Shown in pieces: positions 1-8,422 of a stretch of 64,000 nt of DNA. The stretch covers positions 186,001 to 250,000 of the forward strand of contig NZ_LXVY01000003.1 in the NCBI RefSeq assembly GCF_001650735.1. Reading direction: 5' to 3'. Each line of letters begins with the position of its first letter. Position 1 is the first letter of the stretch. The notes beneath the pieces were generated by a model, which did no database searches, was not told where the DNA came from, and saw only the letters and a program-made list of their open reading frames with translations. The position numbers were made by a program, and so were the translations under genes. The stretch comes from Sphingomonas sp. TDK1 (lineage in GTDB: Bacteria > Pseudomonadota > Alphaproteobacteria > Sphingomonadales > Sphingomonadaceae).

Positions 1-144
1 CATTGCGAAGGCGATCATCAGCCGAATGCGGCCGGGGATCGCCTCTTCGCCGAACACCGGCAGCAGCATCAGCACCGCCCCGACCCGCGCGAAGACGATG
101 AAGAAGGCCGAAACCTGCAGCGCGAGATCGGGGGGGACGATCAT
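1..144 (-). CDS. fliR: Flagellar export apparatus protein FliR (N-terminal part, runs off the window)
   Basis: FliR is an inner-membrane component of the flagellar type III export gate. Only the first 48 codons are present. They begin MIVPPDLALQVSAFF and continue into a hydrophobic segment (VGAVLMLLPVFG) typical of the FliR N-terminus. The ATG overlaps the fliQ stop in an ATGA, so translation is probably coupled. It is the last visible gene of the leftward flgC-fliE-fliQ-fliR operon. The identification rests on this short stretch plus the conserved FliQ-FliR adjacency. Confidence 0.85.
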   Translation of the reverse strand, partial: MIVPPDLALQVSAFFIVFARVGAVLMLLPVFGEEAIPGRIRLMIAFAM

Positions 145-404
145 CCGTGAATGATCATGTCGCTGATCTTGCCCATGAACTGACCGAGAGACTCGCCGAT
201 CGTGGGCAGCATCAGCAGGAACACCAGCCCCATCGCAACCAGCTTGGGCACGAAGGTGAGGGTGGTTTCCTGGATCTGGGTGAGGGCCTGGAGCAGGCCG
301 ATGAAGACGCCCACGATCAGCGAGGTCAGCAGCAGCGGTCCGGCGACGGTCAGGATCAGCATCAGCGCGGATTCGGTGAGGCTGATCAGCTGCGCGGGCG
401 ACAT
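141..404 (-). CDS. fliQ: Flagellar export apparatus protein FliQ
   Basis: FliQ is a small membrane subunit of the flagellar protein export gate that packs with FliP and FliR. The 87-residue product has the normal family length and two transmembrane segments, at about residues 13-38 and 53-75. The conserved stretch QALTQIQETTLTFVPK sits between them. It lies between fliE (18 bp upstream) and fliR (4 bp overlap). Nothing is missing. Confidence 0.95.
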   Translation of the reverse strand: MSPAQLISLTESALMLILTVAGPLLLTSLIVGVFIGLLQALTQIQETTLTFVPKLVAMGLVFLLMLPTIGESLGQFMGKISDMIIHG

Positions 405-422
405 GGAGTCAGCGTGCCTCGG

Positions 423-746
423 TCAGATCTGCATGCGCATGATGTCGGTATAGGCACCGACCACGCGGTCGCGCACCGCCACCATGGTGTCGAGCGCGGT
501 TTCGGCGGCGCCGATCGCGGTGACGACGTCGATCAGATCGCCCTTGCCGGCAACCTGCTTGGCCGACGCGGTTTCCGCGCTGCGCAGCTTGTCTGCGGTG
601 CCCCCGACAAGATTCTCCACCATCGCGCCGAAGCCCGAATTCTCGCCGTCGCCGATCGCATCGCTGCCGCCGGCCTTGCTGAGGGTGTTTCCGATAGACG
701 CGACCCGGCCATACGCCTTGGTGGCGTCCAATGCTCCGATGGACAT
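423..746 (-). CDS. fliE: Flagellar hook-basal body complex protein FliE
   Basis: FliE is the small adaptor joining the MS ring to the proximal rod. The 107-residue product is the usual size. It has the family C-terminal signature, with conserved D and A positions in LIDVVTAIGAAETALDTMVAVRD and a terminal YTDIMRMQI. Start ATG at 744-746. It lies 12 bp after flgC in the same operon, and FliE physically contacts the rod proteins. Confidence 0.95.
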   Translation of the reverse strand: MSIGALDATKAYGRVASIGNTLSKAGGSDAIGDGENSGFGAMVENLVGGTADKLRSAETASAKQVAGKGDLIDVVTAIGAAETALDTMVAVRDRVVGAYTDIMRMQI

Positions 747-758
747 GATGCTAGATCC

Positions 759-1166
759 TTACTTGAGCAGATCGATGGTGCGCATCGTGAGGCTCTTGGC
801 CGCTTCGATGGCGTTGAGATTGGCTTCGTAGCTGCGCTGTGCCGCCTTCATGTCGGCGCTTTCGATCAGGCCGTTGACGTTCGGGCGCAGCACATAGCCT
901 TGTGCGTCCGCCGCCGGATGGCCCGGCTGGTAGACCTTCACGAAATCCGATTGGTCGGCTTGGATCGACTTCACCTTCACGCCGGTGCCGCCATTGGCGC
1001 GGTCTACCGCCGCCTGGAAGCTGACGACCTTGCGGCGATAGGGATTGCCGCCGGGGGTGTCGGCGACGGAGTCCTGGTTCGCGAGGTTCTCCGCGATCAC
1101 CCGCATGCGCAGCGACTGCGCGCGCAGGCCAGAGGCGGAAACGCCGAGCGAAGCATCCAAATCCAT
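759..1166 (-). CDS. flgC: Flagellar basal-body rod protein FlgC
   Basis: FlgC is a proximal rod subunit. The 135-residue product starts with the rod-protein N-terminal motif (LGVSASGLRAQSLRMRVIAENLAN). It ends with the conserved C-terminal helix (EAAKSLTMRTIDLLK). A GGATCAAC stretch precedes the ATG. It is the first gene of the leftward flagellar operon. The usual partner flgB is not upstream; the divergent fliN operon is there instead, so flgB must be elsewhere in the genome. Confidence 0.95.
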   Translation of the reverse strand: MDLDASLGVSASGLRAQSLRMRVIAENLANQDSVADTPGGNPYRRKVVSFQAAVDRANGGTGVKVKSIQADQSDFVKVYQPGHPAADAQGYVLRPNVNGLIESADMKAAQRSYEANLNAIEAAKSLTMRTIDLLK

Positions 1167-1281
1167 TGTTGATCCTCCACGGCCCGAAAAGCGGCCACGC
1201 CATCATTGTAGGCAAATTTTGCCGGGCAGGGCGTCGGGGGCGGAAAAAAGGTTCCTATAAGTCTGGTGGAAAGGGAGACGC

Positions 1282-1518
1282 ATGTCCGTACTCGATGGAA
1301 TCATGATCGAAATGTCGGTGGTGCTCGGCTCGACCGAAGTGCCCGTCCGGCAGATCCTGCAGATGAGCCGCGGGGCGATGATCCCGCTGGACTGCGGGCA
1401 GGACGATCCGAGCATGGTCTATGTGAATGGCGAGCTCGTCGCCCTGGGCCGCATCCTTGTCGACGGCGAGGTGATGTCGCTCGAAATCTCCGAACTCGTG
1501 AAGAAGTCGCGTAACTGA
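1282..1518 (+). CDS. fliN: Flagellar motor switch protein FliN, short form
   Basis: FliN forms the C-ring with FliM and FliG. At 78 residues it is essentially only the SpoA/FliN fold: EMSVVLGSTEVPVRQILQMS, then a hydrophobic turn, YVNGELVALGRILVDGE and a final ISEL. The N-terminal extension seen in enteric FliN (about 137 residues) is absent. A strong purine run (GGAAAGGGAG) precedes the ATG. The stop overlaps the fliO start by one base (TGATG). The short form is probably functional, because the SpoA core is intact. Confidence 0.9.
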   Translation: MSVLDGIMIEMSVVLGSTEVPVRQILQMSRGAMIPLDCGQDDPSMVYVNGELVALGRILVDGEVMSLEISELVKKSRN

Positions 1519-2183
1519 TGGACCTCCTGTCGATGCTGCGTACGCTGGGCGCGCTGGGCCTGGTGCTGGGGATGCTGGCAACGGCCCTTTGGGTCGTGCG
1601 CCGCTACGATCTGAAGCTGCCGGGCCGGGTGACCGGCGGCGGGCGCAAGCGGGTCGAGCTTGTCGAGCGGCTGGCGGTGGACGCCAAGCGCTCGGTCGCG
1701 CTGATCCGGCGCGACGGGTGTGAGCATCTGATCTTTATCGGCCCGGAAGGCCATGCGACGATCGAGACCGGGATCATCCCGCCGGTGCAGCCGGCTGCGG
1801 ACGTGGCGACGGACGATGTGCCCGCCAAGATCGAGGACGATCTCGCGGTTCTGAAGGCGGGCGTGGCCAAGCTGGCCGGTAAGCTCGACTTCAAGGCGAT
1901 GGTCGATCGCGTGCGGCCGGACGCTGCGGCGCCCACCCAGGGTGCGCCTGCCGACGTCGAATCTGCCGAGACGGTGGAAGAAGTGGTGGTTGCAGCGCCG
2001 GTGGCTCTGCCCAGCCTGCCGACCGCGGCAAACGATGCTGAGCCGCACGAAGAGACCACGACCGCACCGGTCGTTGCCGAGCGCACGCCCCGTTCGCGTT
2101 CGCGCGCCCAAACGCGTACCCGCATCCCGCGCGACACCACGCGCTGGAACAAGCGTGCGGTGCGCGAGGCACTGAATGCGTAA
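1518..2183 (+). CDS. fliO: Flagellar biosynthetic protein FliO
   Basis: FliO is a membrane protein that helps assemble the FliP ring of the export gate. The product has 221 residues. One transmembrane segment lies at about residues 8-27. The conserved cytoplasmic FliO module follows (RVELVERLAVDAKRSVALI, then HLIFIG). After that comes a low-complexity Ala/Pro/Val tail ending in a basic Arg-rich segment. It sits between fliN (1 bp overlap) and fliP (8 bp overlap), which supports the call despite weak family conservation. Confidence 0.88.
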   Translation: MDLLSMLRTLGALGLVLGMLATALWVVRRYDLKLPGRVTGGGRKRVELVERLAVDAKRSVALIRRDGCEHLIFIGPEGHATIETGIIPPVQPAADVATDDVPAKIEDDLAVLKAGVAKLAGKLDFKAMVDRVRPDAAAPTQGAPADVESAETVEEVVVAAPVALPSLPTAANDAEPHEETTTAPVVAERTPRSRSRAQTRTRIPRDTTRWNKRAVREALNA

Positions 2184-2931
2184 ACTTATTGCCGTGGCCG
2201 CGCTGCTGATCGTGCTGCCGGTCGCGGCGCACGCCCAGGCAGTTGCGCCCGCCGCGCAGGCGGCTGCCCAAGGCGCTACCATTAGCATTGGCGGCGAAGG
2301 ACCGCTCTCGGCCAAGGCCATTCAGCTGGTGCTGATGCTCACCGTGCTCAGCCTGGCCCCGGGCCTGCTGATGACGGTGACGAGCTTCACCCGCATCGTG
2401 GTGGCGCTGTCGCTGCTGCGCACCGGCATCGGCACCCCCGGCGTGCCGCCGAACCCGGTGATCATCAGCCTTGCGCTGTTCCTGAGCTTTTTCGTGATGG
2501 CGCCGACGTTCGAGAAGGCGTGGAATGACGGCGTCGATCCTTACACCAAGGGCAAGCTGACCGAGGTGGCCGCCTTCGAGAAGACGACCGAGCCCTTCCG
2601 TCAGTTCATGCTGGGACAGGTGCGGGACAGCGATCTCAAGCTGTTCGCCGACCTGGCCAACAAGAAGATCGCGACCCGCGCCGACACGCCCCTGACGACG
2701 CTGGCACCGGCCTTCATGATTTCGGAGCTGCGCCGCGCCTTCGAGATCGGCTTTCTGCTGCTGCTGCCGTTCCTCGTGATCGACCTCGCGGTGTCCGCGG
2801 TGCTGATGGCGATGGGCATGATGATGCTACCGCCGCCGACGATTTCGTTGCCGATGAAGATCATCTTCTTTGTGCTGGTGGACGGTTGGGCGCTGGTGGC
2901 GGGCTCGCTGGTGAAGAGCTTTACGCACTGA
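2176..2931 (+). CDS. fliP: Flagellar export apparatus protein FliP
   Basis: FliP is the main pore-forming subunit of the flagellar export gate. The 251-residue product has a cleavable signal peptide (residues 1-21, ending AHAQ), as is typical of FliP. Hydrophobic helices follow, with the family signatures TSFTRIVVALSLLR, GTPGVPPNPV and the C-terminal FLLLLPFLVIDLAVS and MMLPPPTISLP. The start lies inside the end of fliO. A perfect palindrome follows the stop immediately. Confidence 0.97.
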   Translation: MRKLIAVAALLIVLPVAAHAQAVAPAAQAAAQGATISIGGEGPLSAKAIQLVLMLTVLSLAPGLLMTVTSFTRIVVALSLLRTGIGTPGVPPNPVIISLALFLSFFVMAPTFEKAWNDGVDPYTKGKLTEVAAFEKTTEPFRQFMLGQVRDSDLKLFADLANKKIATRADTPLTTLAPAFMISELRRAFEIGFLLLLPFLVIDLAVSAVLMAMGMMMLPPPTISLPMKIIFFVLVDGWALVAGSLVKSFTH

Positions 2932-2965
2932 GAGAGCCTCCACCCGCGCGCGGGTGGAGGCTCTC
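2932..2965. terminator. Perfect 34-bp palindrome between convergent fliP and trpS
   Basis: Two 17-bp arms (2932-2948 and 2949-2965) are exact reverse complements with no spacer. The palindrome starts one base after the fliP stop and ends five bases before the trpS stop. It has no T tract on either strand. It probably acts as a bidirectional transcription barrier or 3'-end stabiliser for the two convergent genes. Confidence 0.7.
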
Positions 2966-2970
2966 GCGCG

Positions 2971-3960
2971 TTAGACCTGCAGCCCCACTGCCTGCTGTGC
3001 GGCCATCAGGGTCGGCGCGGCCAGCGCACTCGCGCGGCTTGCGCCCTTGGCGAGCTTGGTGCCGACTTCGGCACGGTCGTTCAGCAGGGCGGTCAGCCGC
3101 TCGCGGATCGGGCCGAGTACCGAGATGGTCAGGTCCGCCAGCGCCGGCTTGAACGCACCGAAGCCTTGGCCGGCATATTCCTCCACCACCGATTGCGGAT
3201 CGCGATCCGCAAGGGCTGCGAAGATCGTCACCAGGTTGCGCGCTTCCGGACGCTCGGCAAGGGCGCCGAACGAGTCCGGCAGTGGCTCGGGATCGGTCTT
3301 CGCCTTGCGGCACTTGGCGGCGATGGTGTCGTTGTCGTCGATCAGGTTGATGCGGCTCAGGTCCGAGGGATCGGACTTGGACATTTTCGCATTGCCGTCG
3401 CGCAAGGACATGATCCGCGGCGCGGCCTTGCTGATCAGCGGTTCGGGCAGCGGGAACAGCTCGACGCCAAAATCCTGGTTGAACTTGGTGGCGATGTCGC
3501 GCGTCAGCTCGAGATGCTGTTTCTGGTCCTCGCCGACCGGGACATGGGTAGCCTGATAGACGAGAATATCAGCGGCTTGGAGAACCGGATAGGTGAAAAG
3601 TCCAACGCTTGCGCCATCGCGGTTCTTGCCCGCCTTGTCTTTCCACTGGGTCATCCGGTTCAACCAGCCCATCCGGGCGGTGCCTTGGAGGATCCAGCAT
3701 AATTCGGCATGGGCGGGGACACGCGCCTGGTTGAACAGGATCGAACGATCGTCGATGCCGGCGGCGAACAGCGTAGCGGCCATCTCGATCGTCGAGTTGG
3801 CGAGCTCCTGCGGGGTTACCGTGCCGGTAAGGGCGTGGAGATCGGCGAGGAAGAAAAGGCACTCTCCCTGATCCTGCATCGCAACCCACTGCTTGATGGC
3901 GCCCAGATAATTGCCGAGGTGGAGATTGCCGGTGGTCTGAATGCCGGAAACGACGCGCAT
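2971..3960 (-). CDS. trpS: Tryptophan--tRNA ligase
   Basis: This class I aminoacyl-tRNA synthetase charges tRNA-Trp in the cytoplasm. The product has 329 residues, the usual bacterial length. The HIGH-type motif is HLGN at residues 14-17 (GNLHLGNYLGA). The KMSKS loop is at 192-196, and PVGEDQKQH lies near 141-149. It is transcribed leftward and converges on fliP. murJ starts about 137 bp upstream in the same direction, so the two may share transcription. Confidence 0.98.
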   Translation of the reverse strand: MRVVSGIQTTGNLHLGNYLGAIKQWVAMQDQGECLFFLADLHALTGTVTPQELANSTIEMAATLFAAGIDDRSILFNQARVPAHAELCWILQGTARMGWLNRMTQWKDKAGKNRDGASVGLFTYPVLQAADILVYQATHVPVGEDQKQHLELTRDIATKFNQDFGVELFPLPEPLISKAAPRIMSLRDGNAKMSKSDPSDLSRINLIDDNDTIAAKCRKAKTDPEPLPDSFGALAERPEARNLVTIFAALADRDPQSVVEEYAGQGFGAFKPALADLTISVLGPIRERLTALLNDRAEVGTKLAKGASRASALAAPTLMAAQQAVGLQV

Positions 3961-4096
3961 TGGTGTTCACTCCGCACCCGGTTGACCGTTCGGCCGTTGG
4001 ACGGGCCGCGGGTCCGTGGCGGCGGGGGTGCAAGGGCCGCGCGATCTGCCAGGACGCGGCGGCTGTAGAGCAGCGCGCGGCGGAGGGAAACCGGGT

Positions 4097-5665
4097 TCAG
4101 CGTGCGGCGCGGCGGCGGACCAGCGCTTTCAGATCGGAGAGCAGGAAGGCACGGGTTGCGAAGCATGCGGCGACGTAGATCGCGCAGCCCGCGCCGACCA
4201 GGATCACCAGCCCGGTATACCGCTCCCACAGGCGGCCGTTGAGCCAGGGATCGAGCAGGCTGCCGCCGGCCCAAAGCGCCACGCCCATCAGGATCGCAGC
4301 GAGCGCAAGCCGCGGCACCCGGCGCGCGAGCTGCGCGTCCACGGTGAAATGGCCGCGCTTGCGCAGGGTCAGGTACAGCATCGTCACGTTGACCGTGGAG
4401 GAGAGGGCGGTGGCGAGCGGCGGGCCGAGATGCGCTATCAGTGGGATGAGGGCGAGATTGGCGGCGATATTCACCGCGACCGAGAGCATCGCCAGCCGCA
4501 CCGGCGTTTTGGTGTCTTGTCGGGCGTAGAACCCCGGGGTCAGTACCTTGACGAGGATGTAGGAGGGCAGCCCGATCGAGAAGCCCGCCAGCGCCCAGGC
4601 GCATTTCACCGTGTTTTCCGGGGTGAAGTGGCCATACTGGAACAGCCCGCGCACGATCGGCTCTGCGGCGACGATCAGCGCGACCATCGCCGGCAGGGTG
4701 AGGAACAGCGCCAGCTCCATGCCACGGTTCTGCGTCTCCATCGCCTCCCCGTCCTTGCCGGCTGCAAGCAGGCGCGAAATGGTGGGGAGCAGGATCGTGC
4801 CGAGCCCGATGCCGATCATGCCGAGCGGCAGCTGGTTCAGCCGATCCGCATAATAGATGTACGAGATCGACCCCTCGTCGAGCAGATAGCCGGACAGGGC
4901 GGTGGAGATCACAAGGTTCAACTGCACCGCGCCGGCGCCCACTGCGGCGGGCAGGATCAGCTTCATCAATTGCCGCACCTCACCGTCGATGCGCGGCAGG
5001 CGTGGGCGGAGCGAGACGCCGGAAGCGCGGCAGGCGAGCGCCAGCCAGCCGAGCTGCAACAGCCCGCCCAGCGGGATGCTGATCGCCTGCACCCGCGCGG
5101 TTTCCTCAGGCGTGCCGTGGAAGAAGAACAGGCCTGACACCATCGCGATGTTCAGGAGAATGGGCGCGGCCGCGTTCACCCAGAATTTGTCGAGCGAATT
5201 GAGGATGCCGCCCAACAGCGAGGCAAGGCAGATCAGCATCAGATAGGGAATGGTGATGCGCGATAGCTGCACCGCGAAGGCGAACTGCTCCGGCGTGGGA
5301 TGCTGCTTCTCGAATCCGCCCGAGAGGAGGGCGGTGAGCGGCCACGCGGCGGCGAGCGCCACCAGCGTCATCGCCAGCAGGAAGGCGAAAAGCACGGAGA
5401 GGGTGCGTTCCGCGAAGTCAAAGGCCGCCCCCCGCTCGCCGTCCACGCCGAGCTTGCGGTTGAACATCGGGATGAATGCCGACGCAAAGGCCCCTTCGGC
5501 GAAGAAGGCGCGGAACATGTTGGGCAAACGAAAAGCGACGAGGAAGGCGTCCGACGCAAAATTGGCGCCGACATAGCGCGCCTGGAGCGAATCGCGAACC
5601 AGCGCGAGGATGCGACTGGCGAGCGTCAGACCGCCCACCGAACCCAGGCTACGCACAAGCTTCAT
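4097..5665 (-). CDS. murJ: Lipid II flippase MurJ (MviN family)
   Basis: MurJ moves lipid II across the inner membrane for peptidoglycan synthesis. The 522-residue product is full length and has the hydrophobicity of a 14-helix MOP-family transporter. It carries the MviN signature near the N-terminus (SRILALVRDSLQARYVG, then FASDAFLVAFRLPNMFR). The C-terminus is short and basic. It lies downstream of secB behind a terminator-like hairpin and upstream of trpS, all leftward. Confidence 0.97.
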   Translation of the reverse strand: MKLVRSLGSVGGLTLASRILALVRDSLQARYVGANFASDAFLVAFRLPNMFRAFFAEGAFASAFIPMFNRKLGVDGERGAAFDFAERTLSVLFAFLLAMTLVALAAAWPLTALLSGGFEKQHPTPEQFAFAVQLSRITIPYLMLICLASLLGGILNSLDKFWVNAAAPILLNIAMVSGLFFFHGTPEETARVQAISIPLGGLLQLGWLALACRASGVSLRPRLPRIDGEVRQLMKLILPAAVGAGAVQLNLVISTALSGYLLDEGSISYIYYADRLNQLPLGMIGIGLGTILLPTISRLLAAGKDGEAMETQNRGMELALFLTLPAMVALIVAAEPIVRGLFQYGHFTPENTVKCAWALAGFSIGLPSYILVKVLTPGFYARQDTKTPVRLAMLSVAVNIAANLALIPLIAHLGPPLATALSSTVNVTMLYLTLRKRGHFTVDAQLARRVPRLALAAILMGVALWAGGSLLDPWLNGRLWERYTGLVILVGAGCAIYVAACFATRAFLLSDLKALVRRRAAR

Positions 5666-5689
5666 CGAGAGATCGCCGTCCTAGACAGA

Positions 5690-5722
5690 AAAAGGGGCGC
5701 CACCGACCTGCGGCGCGCCCCC
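5690..5722 (-). terminator. Intrinsic terminator downstream of secB
   Basis: On the minus strand a GC-rich stem (GGGGCGC pairing with GCGCCCC) is followed directly by five T residues (AAAAA at 5690-5694 on the plus strand). It lies between the secB stop and the murJ start, so it probably ends the secB transcript. Confidence 0.75.
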
Positions 5723-5744
5723 CACTTCAGGCAGAAGCCCGGGT

Positions 5745-6254
5745 TCAGGCGTGGCCGGCTTCTTCGAAGCCGATCGCGCCTTCCTGCTGAGCGCGCTGCT
5801 GCATGTAGATGCCGGCGAAATCGATCGGCTCCAGCATCAGCGGCGGGAAGCCGCCGTCGCGGACCTGATCGGCCAGCACGCGGCGCGCGAAGGGGAACAG
5901 GATGCGCGGCGCTTCGCCGAGCAGGAACGGATCGAGCGCTTCCTGCGGGATGTTGCGGAGGGCGAACAGGCCCGCATAGGTGAGGTCGACGATGAACGCG
6001 ACCTGCTCGCCGGCCTGAGCGCGAACTTCGATCTTCAGTGCAACTTCGTACACGTCGTCGCCAACGCGGTTCGAACCGATATTGAACTGCACGTCGATCG
6101 CCGGGGCGGTCTGCTGCTGGTAGATGGCCGGCGCGTTCGGGTTCTCGAACGACAGGTCCTTCACATATTGCGACAGCACGCCTGCCTGAGGCGCATCTTC
6201 GGCGCCCATGGCGTCGGCATCACCGATTCCGGCGAAGGTGTCGTTCTCGGCCAT
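5745..6254 (-). CDS. secB: Protein-export chaperone SecB
   Basis: SecB is a cytosolic tetrameric chaperone that keeps preproteins unfolded and hands them to SecA. The 169-residue product contains the family signatures YVKDLSFENPNAP and VYEVALKIEVRAQ, and the C-terminal LEPIDFAGIYMQQ. It is transcribed leftward from a divergent gap shared with the tim44-like operon, an arrangement common in alphaproteobacteria. A terminator follows. Confidence 0.97.
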   Translation of the reverse strand: MAENDTFAGIGDADAMGAEDAPQAGVLSQYVKDLSFENPNAPAIYQQQTAPAIDVQFNIGSNRVGDDVYEVALKIEVRAQAGEQVAFIVDLTYAGLFALRNIPQEALDPFLLGEAPRILFPFARRVLADQVRDGGFPPLMLEPIDFAGIYMQQRAQQEGAIGFEEAGHA

Positions 6255-6416
6255 CCAACTTTCCTCTTTAGATCAGGAGAATTTCGCGCCCCCGGCGCGT
6301 TACGGGGCAAGCGACTAGCAGGCGTGTGCCGGTGGTGCAATCGCACGGCCCATCGTACGGTTTGAATCCCGAGGCACGAAGGCCTATGTACTAGAGACGG
6401 AGGCTTTGGAGGGCCA

Positions 6417-7061
6417 GTGTTCTACGTCATTCTGTTCGCGATGGTGGCCGGTTTCCTGGCGCTTCGGCTGTATGCGGTGCTCGGCAAGCGTACCGGTCAT
6501 GAGCAGCCATTGCCTAAACCCGCCGAGGAGCGCGTGGCCGCGCCGTCCGTTACGCGGACGATCGAGGCGCTGCCCGAAGTCCGCGACTCGGGGAATCGTA
6601 CGATCGACTCGGGAGCTGAGACCGGCTTGCGGTCGGTGGTTTCTGCCGATCCCAGCTTCGATGTCGCGAAGTTCCTGGAAGGCGCCAAGTCGGCCTATCG
6701 TATGGTACTTGAAGCCTTCTGGAAGGGCGATGAAGAGACGCTGCGCTTCCTGGTCGACGATGAGGTGCGCGCGGCTTTTGAGCAGGCAATCGCGCAGCGC
6801 AAGGTGACGGGCGAAGTACTGGACAACCGGCTGATTACCATCGAACGGGCCACGATCGCCGAGGCCGGCGTCGAGAACAAGGTTGCCCGTGTGACCGTGC
6901 GCTTCGACGCCGACATCGTAGCGTTGACCCGTGATGCCGACGGCAATGTGATCGCGGGCTCGCTGAGCGACGCGGTGACGACCCATGATATCTGGACCTT
7001 CGCGCGCAAGCTGCGCAGCGACGATCCGAACTGGAAGCTGGTCGAGACCGACGAAGCCTGA
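6417..7061 (+). CDS. Tim44/TimA family membrane-anchored protein
   Basis: The 214-residue product has one N-terminal transmembrane helix (residues 2-20) and a variable linker. A C-terminal Tim44-like domain follows at about residues 85-214 (FLEGAKSAYRMVLEAFWKGD, then VRFDADIVALTRDADG). Bacterial members are thought to be inner-membrane proteins connected with protein translocation or envelope assembly; the exact role is not settled. The start is GTG at 6417, chosen because TTGGAGGG lies just upstream. It heads an operon with mltA and smr. Confidence 0.85.
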   Translation: MFYVILFAMVAGFLALRLYAVLGKRTGHEQPLPKPAEERVAAPSVTRTIEALPEVRDSGNRTIDSGAETGLRSVVSADPSFDVAKFLEGAKSAYRMVLEAFWKGDEETLRFLVDDEVRAAFEQAIAQRKVTGEVLDNRLITIERATIAEAGVENKVARVTVRFDADIVALTRDADGNVIAGSLSDAVTTHDIWTFARKLRSDDPNWKLVETDEA

Positions 7062-7069
7062 GGGGCAAC

Positions 7070-8422
7070 ATGCGGATATTCGGGGGATTGGCGCTCGCGG
7101 GGCTGCTCGGTGCTTGTTCGAGTGGCATCGTTCCCCCGGAGGCGGGCACTCGTCCGGCGCCGACGCGACCGGCACCTTCGCGGCCCGTGCCCGCGTCGGA
7201 ACAACCGCGCCCCGGCGTGGCGCTGCCGGAAACCCCTTCCAATCTCCCCGCGCGCCAGCCGACTGCGGCGACCCCGTTACCGGCAATGCCTGCCGCTCCC
7301 GTAGTTGCCGGAGCAACCACGGCCGCGATGACAGGACTGGTAGCTGGGCCCGCCGTGCAGAGCTTGCCGATCACGGCGGACAACGCGCAGCACGCGCTCG
7401 GTGCGTTCAGGCTGAGCTGTCCCGGATTGACGCGACGGAACGATGCCTCCGGGCTCACCCGCGGTGCCGACTGGAACGGCGCCTGCACGGCGGCGGCAAG
7501 CTGGTCGGGCGATCCTGCGGCTTTTTTTGTCCAGTGGTTCGAAACGGCGCAGGTCGGTGACGGCGCGGCGTTTGCGACGGGCTATTATGAACCTGAGATC
7601 GCCGGGGTGCGGGAGCGTCGCCAGGGCTATGACGTGCCGGTCTATGGCGTGCCGGACAATCTCATCGAGGTCGATCTCGGGCTCTTCTCCGATGCGCTGA
7701 AGGGCAAGAAGATCCGCGGTCGTGTCGATGGCCGCCAGTTCATACCCTATTACGATCGTACCCAGATCGAACAGGGCGCGCTGGAGGGCCATGCACCCGT
7801 AGTCGCCTGGGCGGCGGATCCGATCGAGATGTTCTTCCTGCAAGTGCAGGGCTCTGGCCGGCTGAAGGGGCCGGACGGGCAGGTGCTGCGTATCGGCTAT
7901 GCCGGGCAGAACGGTCGTGATTACACCGGTATTGGCAAGCTCATGAAGGATCGCGGCCTGCTCGGACCCGGCCAGACATCGATGCAGGGAATCGTCGCCT
8001 GGCTGCGGGCGAACCCCGAGCAGGGGCGCGCGATCATGCGCGAGAATAAGAGCTTTGTGTTCTTCAAGGAACTGAACGGCGCCGGTCCGCTGGGGGCGAT
8101 GGGATATCCCGTCGCCGGTTGGACCAGCGTGGCTGCGGATCCAAGATTCATTCCGCTGGGCGCACCGCTGTTCCTATCGATGGACCGGACCGACGCGACC
8201 GGACTGTGGGTGGCGCAGGATACCGGCGGCGCGATCAAAGGCGCCAACCGCGTCGATACCTTCTGGGGGGCGGGCGATGAGGCGCGCGCGATTGCCGGCG
8301 GGATGTCTGCGCGGGGCACGGCATGGCTGCTGCTTCCCCGGGGTACGCTTGCAAGGCTGAATGCTGCCCAGCCCGCGCCGATGCAGCCCCAGCCGCCCCA
8401 GTCGCTGATTCCCCAGCCATGA
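7070..8422 (+). CDS. mltA: Membrane-bound lytic murein transglycosylase A (lipoprotein)
   Basis: MltA cleaves peptidoglycan glycan strands to 1,6-anhydro products. The 450-residue product has a lipoprotein signal peptide with lipobox LLGAC (Cys16) and a Pro/Ala-rich linker to about residue 100. The MltA barrel follows (ATGYYEPEIAG, then FFLQVQGSGRL). The C-terminal 3D domain contains VAQDTGGAIKGANRVD and TFWGAG, with the expected aspartates. The stop overlaps the smr start (ATGA). It probably sits at the inner face of the outer membrane. Confidence 0.95.
   Translation: MRIFGGLALAGLLGACSSGIVPPEAGTRPAPTRPAPSRPVPASEQPRPGVALPETPSNLPARQPTAATPLPAMPAAPVVAGATTAAMTGLVAGPAVQSLPITADNAQHALGAFRLSCPGLTRRNDASGLTRGADWNGACTAAASWSGDPAAFFVQWFETAQVGDGAAFATGYYEPEIAGVRERRQGYDVPVYGVPDNLIEVDLGLFSDALKGKKIRGRVDGRQFIPYYDRTQIEQGALEGHAPVVAWAADPIEMFFLQVQGSGRLKGPDGQVLRIGYAGQNGRDYTGIGKLMKDRGLLGPGQTSMQGIVAWLRANPEQGRAIMRENKSFVFFKELNGAGPLGAMGYPVAGWTSVAADPRFIPLGAPLFLSMDRTDATGLWVAQDTGGAIKGANRVDTFWGAGDEARAIAGGMSARGTAWLLLPRGTLARLNAAQPAPMQPQPPQSLIPQP

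Noticed and set aside
147..1172. Long rightward open frame opposite fliQ-fliE-flgC
   Set aside because: It is His/Arg/Ala-rich with no family features and lies entirely antisense to three clearly recognised flagellar genes; typical of GC-rich shadow frames.
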